A DNA stretch of 64,000 nt from Ornithinimicrobium cerasi (GTDB taxonomy: Bacteria; Actinomycetota; Actinomycetes; Actinomycetales; Dermatophilaceae). Numbering within the stretch: position 1 is the first letter of the stretch; the number at the start of each line of letters is the position of its first letter. Below are positions 51,868-59,664 of the stretch, piece by piece. A program made the translations under genes and the position numbers. The notes below the pieces were generated by a model. It ran no database searches. It was not told the DNA's origin and saw only the letters and a program-made list of their open reading frames with translations. The stretch is taken from the NCBI RefSeq assembly GCF_003702705.1, contig NZ_QZMN01000007.1, positions 168,068 to 232,067 of the forward strand, read 5' to 3'.

Positions 51868-54516
51868 TCACGGGTGCGCAACCGGAGGGCGCCGACCGTC
51901 CTCAGGCCCGTCGGGACGGACGGACCACGGCGACCCCCACGCCACGAAGGCGCCGGCCAGGGGCAGGTCGCACGACGACGCGGCGAGGGCCAGCGCCTCG
52001 TCGACCTCGTGCCCGTCGGCGAGCAGCCGGTGGTAGCGGGGCATCAGGGCCGCGGCCGTGCTGTCCGGCACCCGGCAGGGTGAGGCGACGACGCTGGGCA
52101 CGCCGAGCGCGAGCAGCCCGCTGGCCAGCCCCAGGCTCGCGTCGCCGCCACGCGCGTGGGCGCGTCCGGCCTCGCAGGCCGAGACGACGACGTGCGAGGC
52201 GGTGCGCTCGACCCGCTCGAGGTCGGCGAGGAACGCCGGGCCGTCCTCGAGCCACAGCGAGGAGAAGAGAGGGCTGTCCGAGCGGTGGCTCCCGTGGGCC
52301 GCCACGTGGGTGAGGTCCCCCCGGGACAGGCTGCGGGCGAGGTCCTCGGCGCGGGCGAGAGCGGTCGGCGGGAGTGTCCCCCAGACGGCACCCACCGCGG
52401 CGCACTCCTCGCGTGCGCCGGGCAGACCGGGCCCGGCGATGACCTGGGCCCGCGGCGCGCTGACGGACCGGGTGCCGCGGACCCAGGTGCCCAGGCTGGG
52501 CGCCACGGTGGTGGGCAGACCGGCCCGCGACGGCAGCACCCCCCACGCCAGGCCGGCCAGGGCGGGGACCGGCGCCACGACCAGCCGTCCGTCAACGCCG
52601 AGCGGCCGCAGGAGGAGGTCGTCCACGGCACGGGCCGACGCCCGCAGGGCGGCGTCGACAGCGCTCACCATGGGCCCGGTCCCGACCCTCGCGCGCGCCT
52701 CGAGGTCGGCCGCCAGCCGCTGGACCGCCTCGCGGACGGGCGCGGCCGGGCCGAGGTCCACCCACCGCGTCCGGCGGCGCAGGACCACCACCGCCGCGAG
52801 GTGGGACCGGTGCTCGACGAGGCCGACCCCGGTGGCGGCCCTGGCGGCGAGCGCCTCCCGCACCCGCGCCAGCGGCACCGGCGCCCGCTCGGTCCCGCTC
52901 CCCCCAGCCGCCGCCCACGAGGCGGCCGCGACCTGCCGCTCGAGCGAGCGGAGCCGCTCCCGCAACCGTCCGGCCTGCTGGGGGTCCTCGCGGGCCTGCT
53001 GGCGCAGGTGCCGGAGGTTGGTGACCCGACGGGCGAGCTCGGGGTCGGCCGGCGGACGGACCTCGGGCACCCGCCACGCCACCTCCCGCCAGCGCTCGAC
53101 GGCCCGCAGGCGGGCGGCCGGGTTCTCTCCTGCGAGCTCCAGGTCGAGCCTGGAGAGCCCGGTCGCGTGCGTGAGCGTGACCGAGCGCAGCTCGAGGCTC
53201 GCGCTGGCGCTCAGCGCGGCGGAGAGGTCGCGCAGGGCCGCGCGCACGTGCCTCCGGGCCGCGGCGACGTCCCCCCGGGACCGGTCGGCTGCGGCGAGCA
53301 CCGCCCGGGTGCGCATCCGCGTGCTCAGGGAACCGACCCGGGTGAGCTCGGCGGACGCGTCGAGCAGGCCGACCGCCTCGGTATGCCGTCCCTGCGCCGT
53401 CAGCGCCTCCGCCGCGAGCAGCCGCGCCAGGTCGGCGGCGACGTTGTCACCGTCCCGGTCGAACTCCTCGGCCAGCCGGACGCACCGGGAGGCGACCCGG
53501 CCCGGTGCCGACCCGGTGCGCAGGCGCGCGGTCAGCTCGACGAGGCTGGCCCGGCGGCGCAGGCCGGGGGCACCTCCGCCGGCCAGGGTCTGGGCGGCCC
53601 GGCCCGCCGTGGCGACCGCGGCCTCGGGCTCCCCGAGCACGAGCTCCCCCAGGGCCTGGTCGTTGAGGCAGTGACCCGCCTCCAGCCGCTGCCCGTCCTC
53701 GAGCGCCTCCGCCGTGGCCCGCTCGAGCAGCTCGACGGCCTCGGTGACCAGGCCGGCCTCGAGGAGCACCAGAGCCCGGCCGTGCCAGGCGACGGCGCGC
53801 GAGACGTCGGTCGGCAGCCGGTCCGCCTCGAGCATCAGCGACAGCGCCTTCGGCAGGTCGCCCTCCAGCGCGGCCGCGCTGCCCAGGTTGTGCAGGGCCA
53901 TGAACTCCTGGGCCGGCAGTCCGTGCTCGGCGGCCAGCTGCGCCGCGGCGGCGAACTCCGCGGCGGCGCCGCCGGCGTCGGGGACCTCCATCCGCAGCGC
54001 GCCGCTGGAGAGGAGGAGCCCGAACTTCTCCCGGGGCCCCAGCCGGTCACGGCCGGCGGCGGCCAGGTCGAGCTCGGCGAGCGCGGTGCGGAGCCGCCCG
54101 GCCCGGCCGTGGAGGGTCGCGAGCTGGGCGTGGCACAGGGCGACGAGCGCCGGACGGACCCGCTCGGCCGTCCGTCCGGCGCGGGCGAGCGCCTGGTGCG
54201 CCAGCCGGACCGCCGGGGCCGGTCCCCCCCCGTCGACGACCGCCGTGCTCAGGGACAGGAGCACCCGGACCCGGGCCTCGAGGGCGTCGGCGGGTCCGCC
54301 GCCGACCGAGGGGAAGTGCTCGTCGACGCGGAGCCCGACCACCTCGGGACGATCCCTCACCCCGGCGTGGTCGAGCTCGGAGAGTGCCTGACGGAGCAAG
54401 CGCTCCCCCAGCGCCGGCCGTCCCGCAGAGTTGGCCTGGCGGCCCCGTTCGAACAGCTCCGTGACACCCGGGGGCACGGGCGCCCCGACCTGCGACGTCC
54501 TGGTCCCCGAGGTCAC
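51868..54516 (-). CDS. TPR-CHAT protein (caspase-like protease)
   Basis: About 882 aa from the GTG at 54516. Residues ~1-560 form TPR-like helical repeats rich in Ala/Leu/Arg (for example EFMALHNLGSAAALEGDLPKALSLMLEADRL). The C-terminal ~290 residues are a CHAT domain with the catalytic dyad His ~741 in THVAAHGSH and Cys ~781 in VVSACEAGRAHARGGD. GLASGLLALGVPSVVAS completes the fold. CHAT domains are caspase-like cysteine proteases, and TPRs usually sense a partner. The start is uncertain: no clear Shine-Dalgarno sequence, and the frame is open to 54588. It is 8 nt after the 160-residue gene, so it belongs to the sigma operon. Confidence 0.85.
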   Translation of the reverse strand: MTSGTRTSQVGAPVPPGVTELFERGRQANSAGRPALGERLLRQALSELDHAGVRDRPEVVGLRVDEHFPSVGGGPADALEARVRVLLSLSTAVVDGGGPAPAVRLAHQALARAGRTAERVRPALVALCHAQLATLHGRAGRLRTALAELDLAAAGRDRLGPREKFGLLLSSGALRMEVPDAGGAAAEFAAAAQLAAEHGLPAQEFMALHNLGSAAALEGDLPKALSLMLEADRLPTDVSRAVAWHGRALVLLEAGLVTEAVELLERATAEALEDGQRLEAGHCLNDQALGELVLGEPEAAVATAGRAAQTLAGGGAPGLRRRASLVELTARLRTGSAPGRVASRCVRLAEEFDRDGDNVAADLARLLAAEALTAQGRHTEAVGLLDASAELTRVGSLSTRMRTRAVLAAADRSRGDVAAARRHVRAALRDLSAALSASASLELRSVTLTHATGLSRLDLELAGENPAARLRAVERWREVAWRVPEVRPPADPELARRVTNLRHLRQQAREDPQQAGRLRERLRSLERQVAAASWAAAGGSGTERAPVPLARVREALAARAATGVGLVEHRSHLAAVVVLRRRTRWVDLGPAAPVREAVQRLAADLEARARVGTGPMVSAVDAALRASARAVDDLLLRPLGVDGRLVVAPVPALAGLAWGVLPSRAGLPTTVAPSLGTWVRGTRSVSAPRAQVIAGPGLPGAREECAAVGAVWGTLPPTALARAEDLARSLSRGDLTHVAAHGSHRSDSPLFSSLWLEDGPAFLADLERVERTASHVVVSACEAGRAHARGGDASLGLASGLLALGVPSVVASPCRVPDSTAAALMPRYHRLLADGHEVDEALALAASSCDLPLAGAFVAWGSPWSVRPDGPEDGRRPPVAHP

Positions 54517-54523
54517 GTCGCGG

Positions 54524-55006
54524 TCAGAGGGTGAACTGCGGGGTGATGACCGGCCGGCCTCCCGGAGGGTGGACGGTGAGTCGGGCACCGCCCCTCGGGA
54601 GGTCGCTGAGCACGAACCGCCCGTCCTCGTCCGCCTCGACGGTGCGGGTCCCCCCGCCGTCCAGGTCGAGACCGACGCTGGCGGCCCCGCAGGTCAGCCA
54701 ACCGTCGAGGCGGGCGCGGTCACGGCCCTCCGGGGTCACCGTGACCATGATGCTCACGCTCTCGGTGCTGAACGTGACCGTGGTCGCCTCGGCAGGGTCG
54801 TCGGCGAAGCCCCGCGACACCAGCTCGGGCTGCGAGGTCAGCTCGGCGACCTCGGCCTGCAGCGCCTGGACCGTGAGCGCGAAGGAGATGCGCTCGGTCA
54901 GGTCGGCGGGGCACGGGTCGAGCCGGGCGACGACCTCGCGCAGCTCGCGCAGGATCGTCGCGTCCGTGCCGTCGAACGGCTCCAGCCAGGTCTCGGTACC
55001 GGTCAT
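54524..55006 (-). CDS. 160-residue protein with carboxypeptidase-regulatory-like C-terminus, candidate sigma partner
   Basis: The N-terminal half is helical (ILRELREVVARLDPCPADLTERISFALTVQALQAEVAELTS) and the C-terminal half looks like a beta-sandwich of the carboxypeptidase-regulatory type (GTRTVEADEDGRFVLSDLPRGGARLTVHPPGGRPVITPQ). There is no membrane helix. The ATG at 55006 overlaps the sigma-factor stop (ATGA). Genes directly coupled to a sigma factor are often anti-sigma factors, and this one is immediately followed by a TPR-CHAT protease. A cleavable cytoplasmic anti-sigma role is inference. It is unlike standard zinc anti-sigma proteins (no HxxxCxxC). Confidence 0.65.
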   Translation of the reverse strand: MTGTETWLEPFDGTDATILRELREVVARLDPCPADLTERISFALTVQALQAEVAELTSQPELVSRGFADDPAEATTVTFSTESVSIMVTVTPEGRDRARLDGWLTCGAASVGLDLDGGGTRTVEADEDGRFVLSDLPRGGARLTVHPPGGRPVITPQFTL

Positions 55007-55614
55007 GCGTCCACCCACCTCGGGTCGGCGACGAGTGCTCGTCGCAGCTTGTCAAGACAGCGCCCGCGGGTCGGGCCGATGCTGCCGCGGGGCATGCCCA
55101 GCGCGGCGGACACCTGGTCGTAGTCCGGCCGGTCGACGAACGCCACGACCCGCAGGAGCGCCCGGCAGCGCTCCGGCAGCTCCCCGACCGCCGCCCAGAG
55201 CGCGCCCTGGCGCTCGGTGAGGATGGCCAGGGTCTCCGGCCCGTCCTCCACGTCGCCCGGGTCGACGGTGCCCGTCTCGTCGTAGGTGTTGCGGCGGGCC
55301 AGCTTGCAGTTGCGCCACGACTCGCGCTTCACGGCGACGACGAGCCAGCCGAGGACGGCCCGGGGGTCCCTGATGTCCTCGAGGTGGTCGACGAGCCGCA
55401 GCCAGGTCTCCTGCACCACGTCCTCCGCGGCGTGCTGCGCGCAGCCGTGGGCGCGGGCGACCTGCCACAGCAGCGGGGTGAGCAGCTCGACGAGCTCGCC
55501 GATCGCCTCGTGCCGGCCGTCGACGTAGGCCGCGAACACCTCTCCCGCCTGGGAGGCCAGGGAGGGCGGGCTGGTGCCGGACCCACCCCCGGCCCTCGGC
55601 GGCTCGGTCACCAT
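55003..55614 (-). CDS. RNA polymerase sigma-70 family (ECF-like) sigma factor
   Basis: A 203-aa sigma factor with region 2 (LLWQVARAHGCAQHAAEDVVQETWLRLVDHLEDIRDPRAVLGWLV) and region 4 (LPERCRALLRVVAFVDRPDYDQVSAALGMPRGSIGPTRGRCLDKLR). The ATG at 55614 overlaps the protease stop in TGATG, with AGGAGGTG about 8 nt upstream inside the protease gene. The frame is open to 55647, but the overlapping ATG has the ribosome site. It probably directs transcription of this cassette or a stress regulon. Confidence 0.88.
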   Translation of the reverse strand: MVTEPPRAGGGSGTSPPSLASQAGEVFAAYVDGRHEAIGELVELLTPLLWQVARAHGCAQHAAEDVVQETWLRLVDHLEDIRDPRAVLGWLVVAVKRESWRNCKLARRNTYDETGTVDPGDVEDGPETLAILTERQGALWAAVGELPERCRALLRVVAFVDRPDYDQVSAALGMPRGSIGPTRGRCLDKLRRALVADPRWVDA

Positions 55615-57191
55615 CACCGCCACACCTCCTGGTCCAGGGCCGCCCACGCGCGCTCGAGCATGACCTTCGGGTCGACCGAGGCGCCGCCCTCCACCGTCGC
55701 CTCCGCGAGCCGGTCGGCCACCCGTCCGGCGACGTCCGGCGCGGCGAAGCTGGTCCCGCTCCAGACCGCGAAGCCGCGGCGCATGTCGTCGCGGTCCGTG
55801 CGGGCCCGCAGCGCACCGCCGTCGCCCGGGGTCGAGCGCGAGGGGTTGGCCGAGGCCTGGAAGCTCGTCGGCAGCGTGCTCACCACGTTGACACCCGGAG
55901 CGTGGGTGGTCACCCAGGGACCGGCGTTGCTGAACAGCGCCACCGTCTCACCGTCGGGGTTGGTGGCGCCGACGGCCACGAGCGGCACCACCGAGCGATC
56001 CTCGGGAGGCGTCGCGCCGGCCGCCCACCCGGCGGGGTAGAGCGGCACGCGTGTCGCGTCGTTGCCGGCCGCGGTCACGACGAGCACGCCCCGCTCGCCG
56101 AGGAGGCGCAGCAGGTCACGCAACGGGTGCGCCTCGACGACCCCGTCCTGGTGGTAGTAGCCCATCGAGATGTTCAGCACGTCCAGGACGAAGCCGCGGG
56201 ACAGGTCCTTCGGCTCGAACCCGGTGAACCCGGCGTCCTGCGCCCGGGCGTGCAGCACCCACAGAGCGGTGAGCGTGCGGTGCACGTCGCCCTCGGCGAC
56301 GGCTCCGGAGGAGTCCAGGACCGGCAGCCCCACCAGCCGGGCGTCCGAGGCGGCCTGGCGCACGATCCCGGCGATGAAGGTGCCGTGTCCGGACAGCCGG
56401 TCCAGCACCCCGGTCAGGTCGTTGCGGACGCCCTTGTCCTCGGGGTCGGGGTCGAGCCCTCCGGGCGGTCCCACGGGGATGCCGTCCAGGTCACGGAGCA
56501 CCGCCGTCAGGTCCCCGGTCAGCCACGGGTGCGCGCCGATCCCGGTGTCGGGCACGACGACGACGGGCGAGCGTTCGGGTGCCCGGGTCTCACCCCCGAG
56601 GTCCGCGAGGCCCAGCGTCACCGGCGTCCGGGCGCCGACCTCGCCGTCGTCCTGGCCCTGGCCACCCCAGTAGTAGCCGCCGCCCTGACCTCCCCAGTAG
56701 TAGCCGCCGCCCTGGCCGCCCCAGTAGTAACCGCCGCCGGCGGCCAGCATGAGGTGCTCCAGGTCGGCGTCGACCGGGCCCTCGGCCCGCGCGGCGGCGA
56801 GCAGCTCCCACGCGTCGAGCGGTGCGGCGGCGCTGGTGGGCACGATGCGGACACGGGTCTGGTAGACCCGGTCGACCTCCTCGGCGCGCTCGTCGCCGAG
56901 CCACTCCTCGAAGGCGAGGTCGGTCTCCTCGACGGTGAGCTCCACGGCATACCCGGCGTTCTCCGCCGTGCCGCGCAGGCGCTCCAGCGTGCGCCCGGCG
57001 CTCCGGCCCGGCAGCCCCCGGAGAAGCAGGGTGGAGGTCAGGTATGTCGTCGTGCCCGGCGACCGCGGGCCCCCCTCCTCCTCGGCGGCGGGGTCGCGCG
57101 GCGCGGTGACCGGGTCGAGGACGCGCGCACCGTGGCGCCGGAGCACCTCCGGCGGGAGATCCAGCACCAGCATGTCGTCGTCGTCAGCCAT
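55614..57191 (-). CDS. Cytoplasmic subtilisin-like (S8) serine protease with GYYWGGQ repeats
   Basis: A 525-aa protein. The catalytic triad is complete: Asp215 in VVVVPDTGIG, His269 in LSGHGTFIAGIV and Ser480 in WSGTSFAAPDVAG, with the oxyanion Asn in AAGND (~376). There is no signal peptide; residues 1-150 form a distinct domain. Residues 152-178 are three 9-residue repeats containing GYYWGGQ, joining that domain to the protease. The acidic N-terminus is MADDDD. It is the first gene of the six-gene block, and its end encodes the ribosome site of the sigma gene. Confidence 0.87.
   Translation of the reverse strand: MADDDDMLVLDLPPEVLRRHGARVLDPVTAPRDPAAEEEGGPRSPGTTTYLTSTLLLRGLPGRSAGRTLERLRGTAENAGYAVELTVEETDLAFEEWLGDERAEEVDRVYQTRVRIVPTSAAAPLDAWELLAAARAEGPVDADLEHLMLAAGGGYYWGGQGGGYYWGGQGGGYYWGGQGQDDGEVGARTPVTLGLADLGGETRAPERSPVVVVPDTGIGAHPWLTGDLTAVLRDLDGIPVGPPGGLDPDPEDKGVRNDLTGVLDRLSGHGTFIAGIVRQAASDARLVGLPVLDSSGAVAEGDVHRTLTALWVLHARAQDAGFTGFEPKDLSRGFVLDVLNISMGYYHQDGVVEAHPLRDLLRLLGERGVLVVTAAGNDATRVPLYPAGWAAGATPPEDRSVVPLVAVGATNPDGETVALFSNAGPWVTTHAPGVNVVSTLPTSFQASANPSRSTPGDGGALRARTDRDDMRRGFAVWSGTSFAAPDVAGRVADRLAEATVEGGASVDPKVMLERAWAALDQEVWR
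56655..56740. repeat. Three 27-bp tandem repeats coding GYYWGGQGG
   Basis: Units of 27 bp with AGTAGTAGCCGCCGCC as the common part recur in phase with the reading frame. Two units are nearly identical; the third has TAA for TAG on the plus strand (synonymous on the coding strand). Confidence 0.75.
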
Positions 57192-57465
57192 CTCGGCCCT
57201 TTCGTCGCACCGCCGCCCTGCAGGGAAGCGTAGTGGGGTTCACCTGTACAGAGGGGGGTGCGGAACCTCAGATACGGACGGACGGACGGACGTCGTCGAA
57301 AGTTTTTTCCCGGAGGCGGTATCTGGCGGGGCGGCCGGCGCTCTGACCGGGTGCAGGGGCCGCACCGGTCAGGCGCTGTGCTGCAGGGAGTACAGCGAGG
57401 ACCGGGTGCAGGCACCGGGCGCGCGCCGTGCAGGGGGTGCACGGCGCGCGTCCGGTCCCGTGGGC
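57192..57465. promoter_or_regulatory. 274-bp gap: S8 operon upstream region and ndk terminator
   Basis: Close to the S8 start, minus-strand TACGCT (~57229-57234) is a possible -10 box. An inverted repeat CAGATAC (57269-57275) and GTATCTG (57319-57325) brackets a tandem GGAC tract and a run of six T. These are the most AT-rich bases of the neighbourhood and may bind the operon's regulator. Near ndk, GCGCGCCGTGCA and TGCACGGCGCGC form a 13-bp stem around GGGGG (57420-57450), a probable ndk terminator. Confidence 0.5.
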
Positions 57466-57903
57466 TCAGCCGAGCGTCGGGAACCAGATCGCGGTCTCGC
57501 GGGCCGCCGACTCGGGGGAGTCCGAGCCGTGCACGATGTTCTGCTGCACCGCCAGCCCCCAGTCCCGCCCGAGGTCGCCCCGGATCGTGCCGGGCGCCGC
57601 CGCTGTCGGGTCGGTGGCCCCGGCGAGCGACCGGAAGCCGGCGATGCACCCGTGGCCCTCGATGAGGGCGGCGGTCACGGGACCGGACGACATGAACTCC
57701 AGGAGGGGCTCGTAGAACGGCTTGCCCTCGTGCTCGGCGTAGTGCGTGCCGAGCTGCTCGCGGCTGGGCGTGAGGACGGCGAGCGCCACCAGGGTGTAGC
57801 CCTTGGCCTCGATGCGCCGCAGCACCTCCCCGGTGAGCCCGCGGCGGTAGCCGTCCGGCTTGACGAGGACGAGCGAGCGTTCGGTCTGCGTGGTGTCGGT
57901 CAC
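57466..57903 (-). CDS. ndk: Nucleoside diphosphate kinase
   Basis: A 145-aa enzyme that exchanges gamma-phosphates between NTPs and NDPs. SLVLVKPDGYRRGLTGEVLRRIEAKGY is the N-terminal signature and the phospho-histidine lies in NIVHGSDSPESA (~residue 124). Typical length is 136-150 aa. TAGGCT is 7 nt before the GTG start. In many actinobacteria ndk follows folC and DUF4233 and lies near mreB; here other genes intervene on both sides. Confidence 0.97.
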   Translation of the reverse strand: MTDTTQTERSLVLVKPDGYRRGLTGEVLRRIEAKGYTLVALAVLTPSREQLGTHYAEHEGKPFYEPLLEFMSSGPVTAALIEGHGCIAGFRSLAGATDPTAAAPGTIRGDLGRDWGLAVQQNIVHGSDSPESAARETAIWFPTLG

Positions 57904-57913
57904 GCGCGGCAGC

Positions 57914-58408
57914 CTACCGGCGGGCCGCTGCCTCCCGGGTGCGTTCGGGGCGCCCGCCCGGGCTCCGCCTGGCCCGGATCCCCTCCAGGGCGACCACGGC
58001 CAGGGTCAGCACCATGCTCGCCATGTGGGCCGGGATGGTCAGCGACGCACCGGCGCCGTGCAGCCCCGCGCCGCTGAGGAACAGGTCCGGCGTCAGCCGG
58101 CTCGCCCAGCCGTCGCCGGCGAGGCGGCGCACGGCGGCGAGCAGCTCGATCGCGTTGCCGAGGACGGTGACGGCCAGGGCGAGGGCAAGGAGCCCGAGGA
58201 CACCACGGGCCCACCGCTCACCAGGCCGGTCACGACGCAGGCGCAGGGCGAGGACCGCTGCGGTCACGAGCAGGGCCGGCGAGACCAGATGGAAGGCCAC
58301 GTGGGGGTAGCTGTCGCCGACGGCGCCCGTCACGGACGGGTGGGCGAAGACGAAGATGGACAGGAACGGGACCCAGACCAGGGCGAGCAGGAGGATCGCG
58401 CGACGCAT
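57914..58408 (-). CDS. Small membrane protein of unknown function
   Basis: A 164-aa protein with four predicted transmembrane helices (LLLALVWVPFLSIFVFA, LVSPALLVTAAVLALRL, VLGLLALALAVTVLGN and HMASMVLTLAVVALEG) and a basic C-terminus. I do not recognise a family. GAAAGGTC precedes the ATG. Its promoter (TAGCGT with an adjacent palindrome) and its position just after a membrane-bound LuxR regulator suggest that it is controlled by that regulator. Confidence 0.68.
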   Translation of the reverse strand: MRRAILLLALVWVPFLSIFVFAHPSVTGAVGDSYPHVAFHLVSPALLVTAAVLALRLRRDRPGERWARGVLGLLALALAVTVLGNAIELLAAVRRLAGDGWASRLTPDLFLSGAGLHGAGASLTIPAHMASMVLTLAVVALEGIRARRSPGGRPERTREAAARR

Positions 58409-58447
58409 GAGGGACCTGACCTTTCGGGGAGGGGCGTGGTGCCTCCC

Positions 58448-58466
58448 ACGCTAGGAACGCGGTTCC
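58448..58466 (-). promoter_or_regulatory. -10 box with adjoining 13-bp palindrome
   Basis: On the minus strand TAGCGT (58448-58453) is directly preceded by GGAACCGCGTTCC (58454-58466), a perfect 5+3+5 inverted repeat lying in the spacer. It is a plausible operator for the LuxR-type regulator encoded upstream. Confidence 0.5.
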
Positions 58467-58510
58467 GCCCGGCACATCGGCCTTTTCGCCTAACCCGACG
58501 TCTGTGCCGG

Positions 58511-59620
58511 TCAGGGCACCGCGCTGTCCGAGCGTCGACGATCCCGCACCAGGCCGCCGTGCCAGGTCACCGCGGCGTGGACCCGGCGGTTGTGCTCGGG
58601 ACCGTCGGGCAGGTCGAGCTTGACGAAGGCGGACCGCAGGTGCGCGTCCACCGTCCGCGGCGACAGCACCAGGCGGGCGGCGATCCCGGCGTTGGAGAGA
58701 CCCTCGGCCAGCAGGCCGACGATCTCGTTCTCCCGGGCGGTGAGCGCGGGGTGGTGCCCGGCGTCCGCGGTCCGTCCCGGGGAGGGATCCGCGACGGTGG
58801 CTGGGCACGGGGCGGGCGCCGCCTCCCCCGACGGGGTGCTCAGCGCCGCGGAGCACCCGAGCGCGACGGTGGCCAGGGCGGCATACATGGAGACGAGCAC
58901 CACCACCGCTCCCCCGCCACCCGTGGTCGCCAGCGCCCCGCAGGCCATCACGAGGACCGAGCCCCCGAGCGCCGCCGCGGCGACGGAGGCAAGGCGGCGG
59001 GCTGCGTGACCGGGTGCGCGCCGCGCGGCCAGCAGGGCGGTCAGGGGACCCGCGAGCACCACCACGACGAGGAAGAGGAGGTTGGCGGTGGCGCCGACCA
59101 CCGCACCCGGCGCCCACGGCACGAGGGCCGGCAGCCCGACCGGCTCGCCGTCCTCGAGGAACAGCACCAGGCTGAGAGCGCTTCCCGCCCCGAGGCCGAG
59201 CACCACCCACGCCACCCTGGAGCGGGTGCCCTGCCCGAGGTAGGACACGGCCAGGAGGGGCAGCAGCGTGAAGGAGGCCAGGACCGGCAGGTGGGCGACC
59301 GTCGCCACCGAGACGGCCACCCGCTCCGACCAGCCGCCGGTCCTCGTGCTCCCCGCGATCACCGCCGCGGCCCAGGAGCCGGGGTAGGCCAGCGCGAGCA
59401 GTGCCAGGGCGAGCAGGGTCCGCCGCCACAGGACCCACCCGGGTCCCGTGGTCACCACCCGCAGCAGTGCACCGGCGCACCCCGCCGCGGCGAGGAGGAC
59501 CGGTACGCGGGTTGCCGCGACGGGCTCGGACACCCCCCGGGACACGACGACGAGCAGGCCCGCGAGGCAGGCCACGACCGCGACGAGGGCGAGGGCGCGG
59601 CGCTGCCGCAGGACGGCCAT
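58511..59620 (-). CDS. Membrane-integrated LuxR-type transcriptional regulator
   Basis: About 369 aa. Residues ~1-270 contain eight or nine transmembrane helices. A short cytoplasmic linker is followed by a C-terminal GerE/LuxR helix-turn-helix (LTARENEIVGLLAEGLSNAGIAARLVLSPRTVDAHLRSAFVKLDL, ~300-345). No receiver domain is present, so the membrane part probably acts as the sensor in a one-component system. ATG at 59620 was chosen because the conserved membrane region starts there and CACACT is 5 nt upstream. The target is likely the downstream small membrane protein. Confidence 0.8.
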   Translation of the reverse strand: MAVLRQRRALALVAVVACLAGLLVVVSRGVSEPVAATRVPVLLAAAGCAGALLRVVTTGPGWVLWRRTLLALALLALAYPGSWAAAVIAGSTRTGGWSERVAVSVATVAHLPVLASFTLLPLLAVSYLGQGTRSRVAWVVLGLGAGSALSLVLFLEDGEPVGLPALVPWAPGAVVGATANLLFLVVVVLAGPLTALLAARRAPGHAARRLASVAAAALGGSVLVMACGALATTGGGGAVVVLVSMYAALATVALGCSAALSTPSGEAAPAPCPATVADPSPGRTADAGHHPALTARENEIVGLLAEGLSNAGIAARLVLSPRTVDAHLRSAFVKLDLPDGPEHNRRVHAAVTWHGGLVRDRRRSDSAVP

Positions 59621-59664
59621 GGGCCAGTGTGACGCACCCGGACGTCGTGGCGCGAGGGCGCGGC

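Noticed and set aside
49160-57191. Block as a recently acquired genomic island
   Set aside because: No integrase, tRNA, direct repeats or GC shift at either end, and the GGTATGCC motif is present at normal density.
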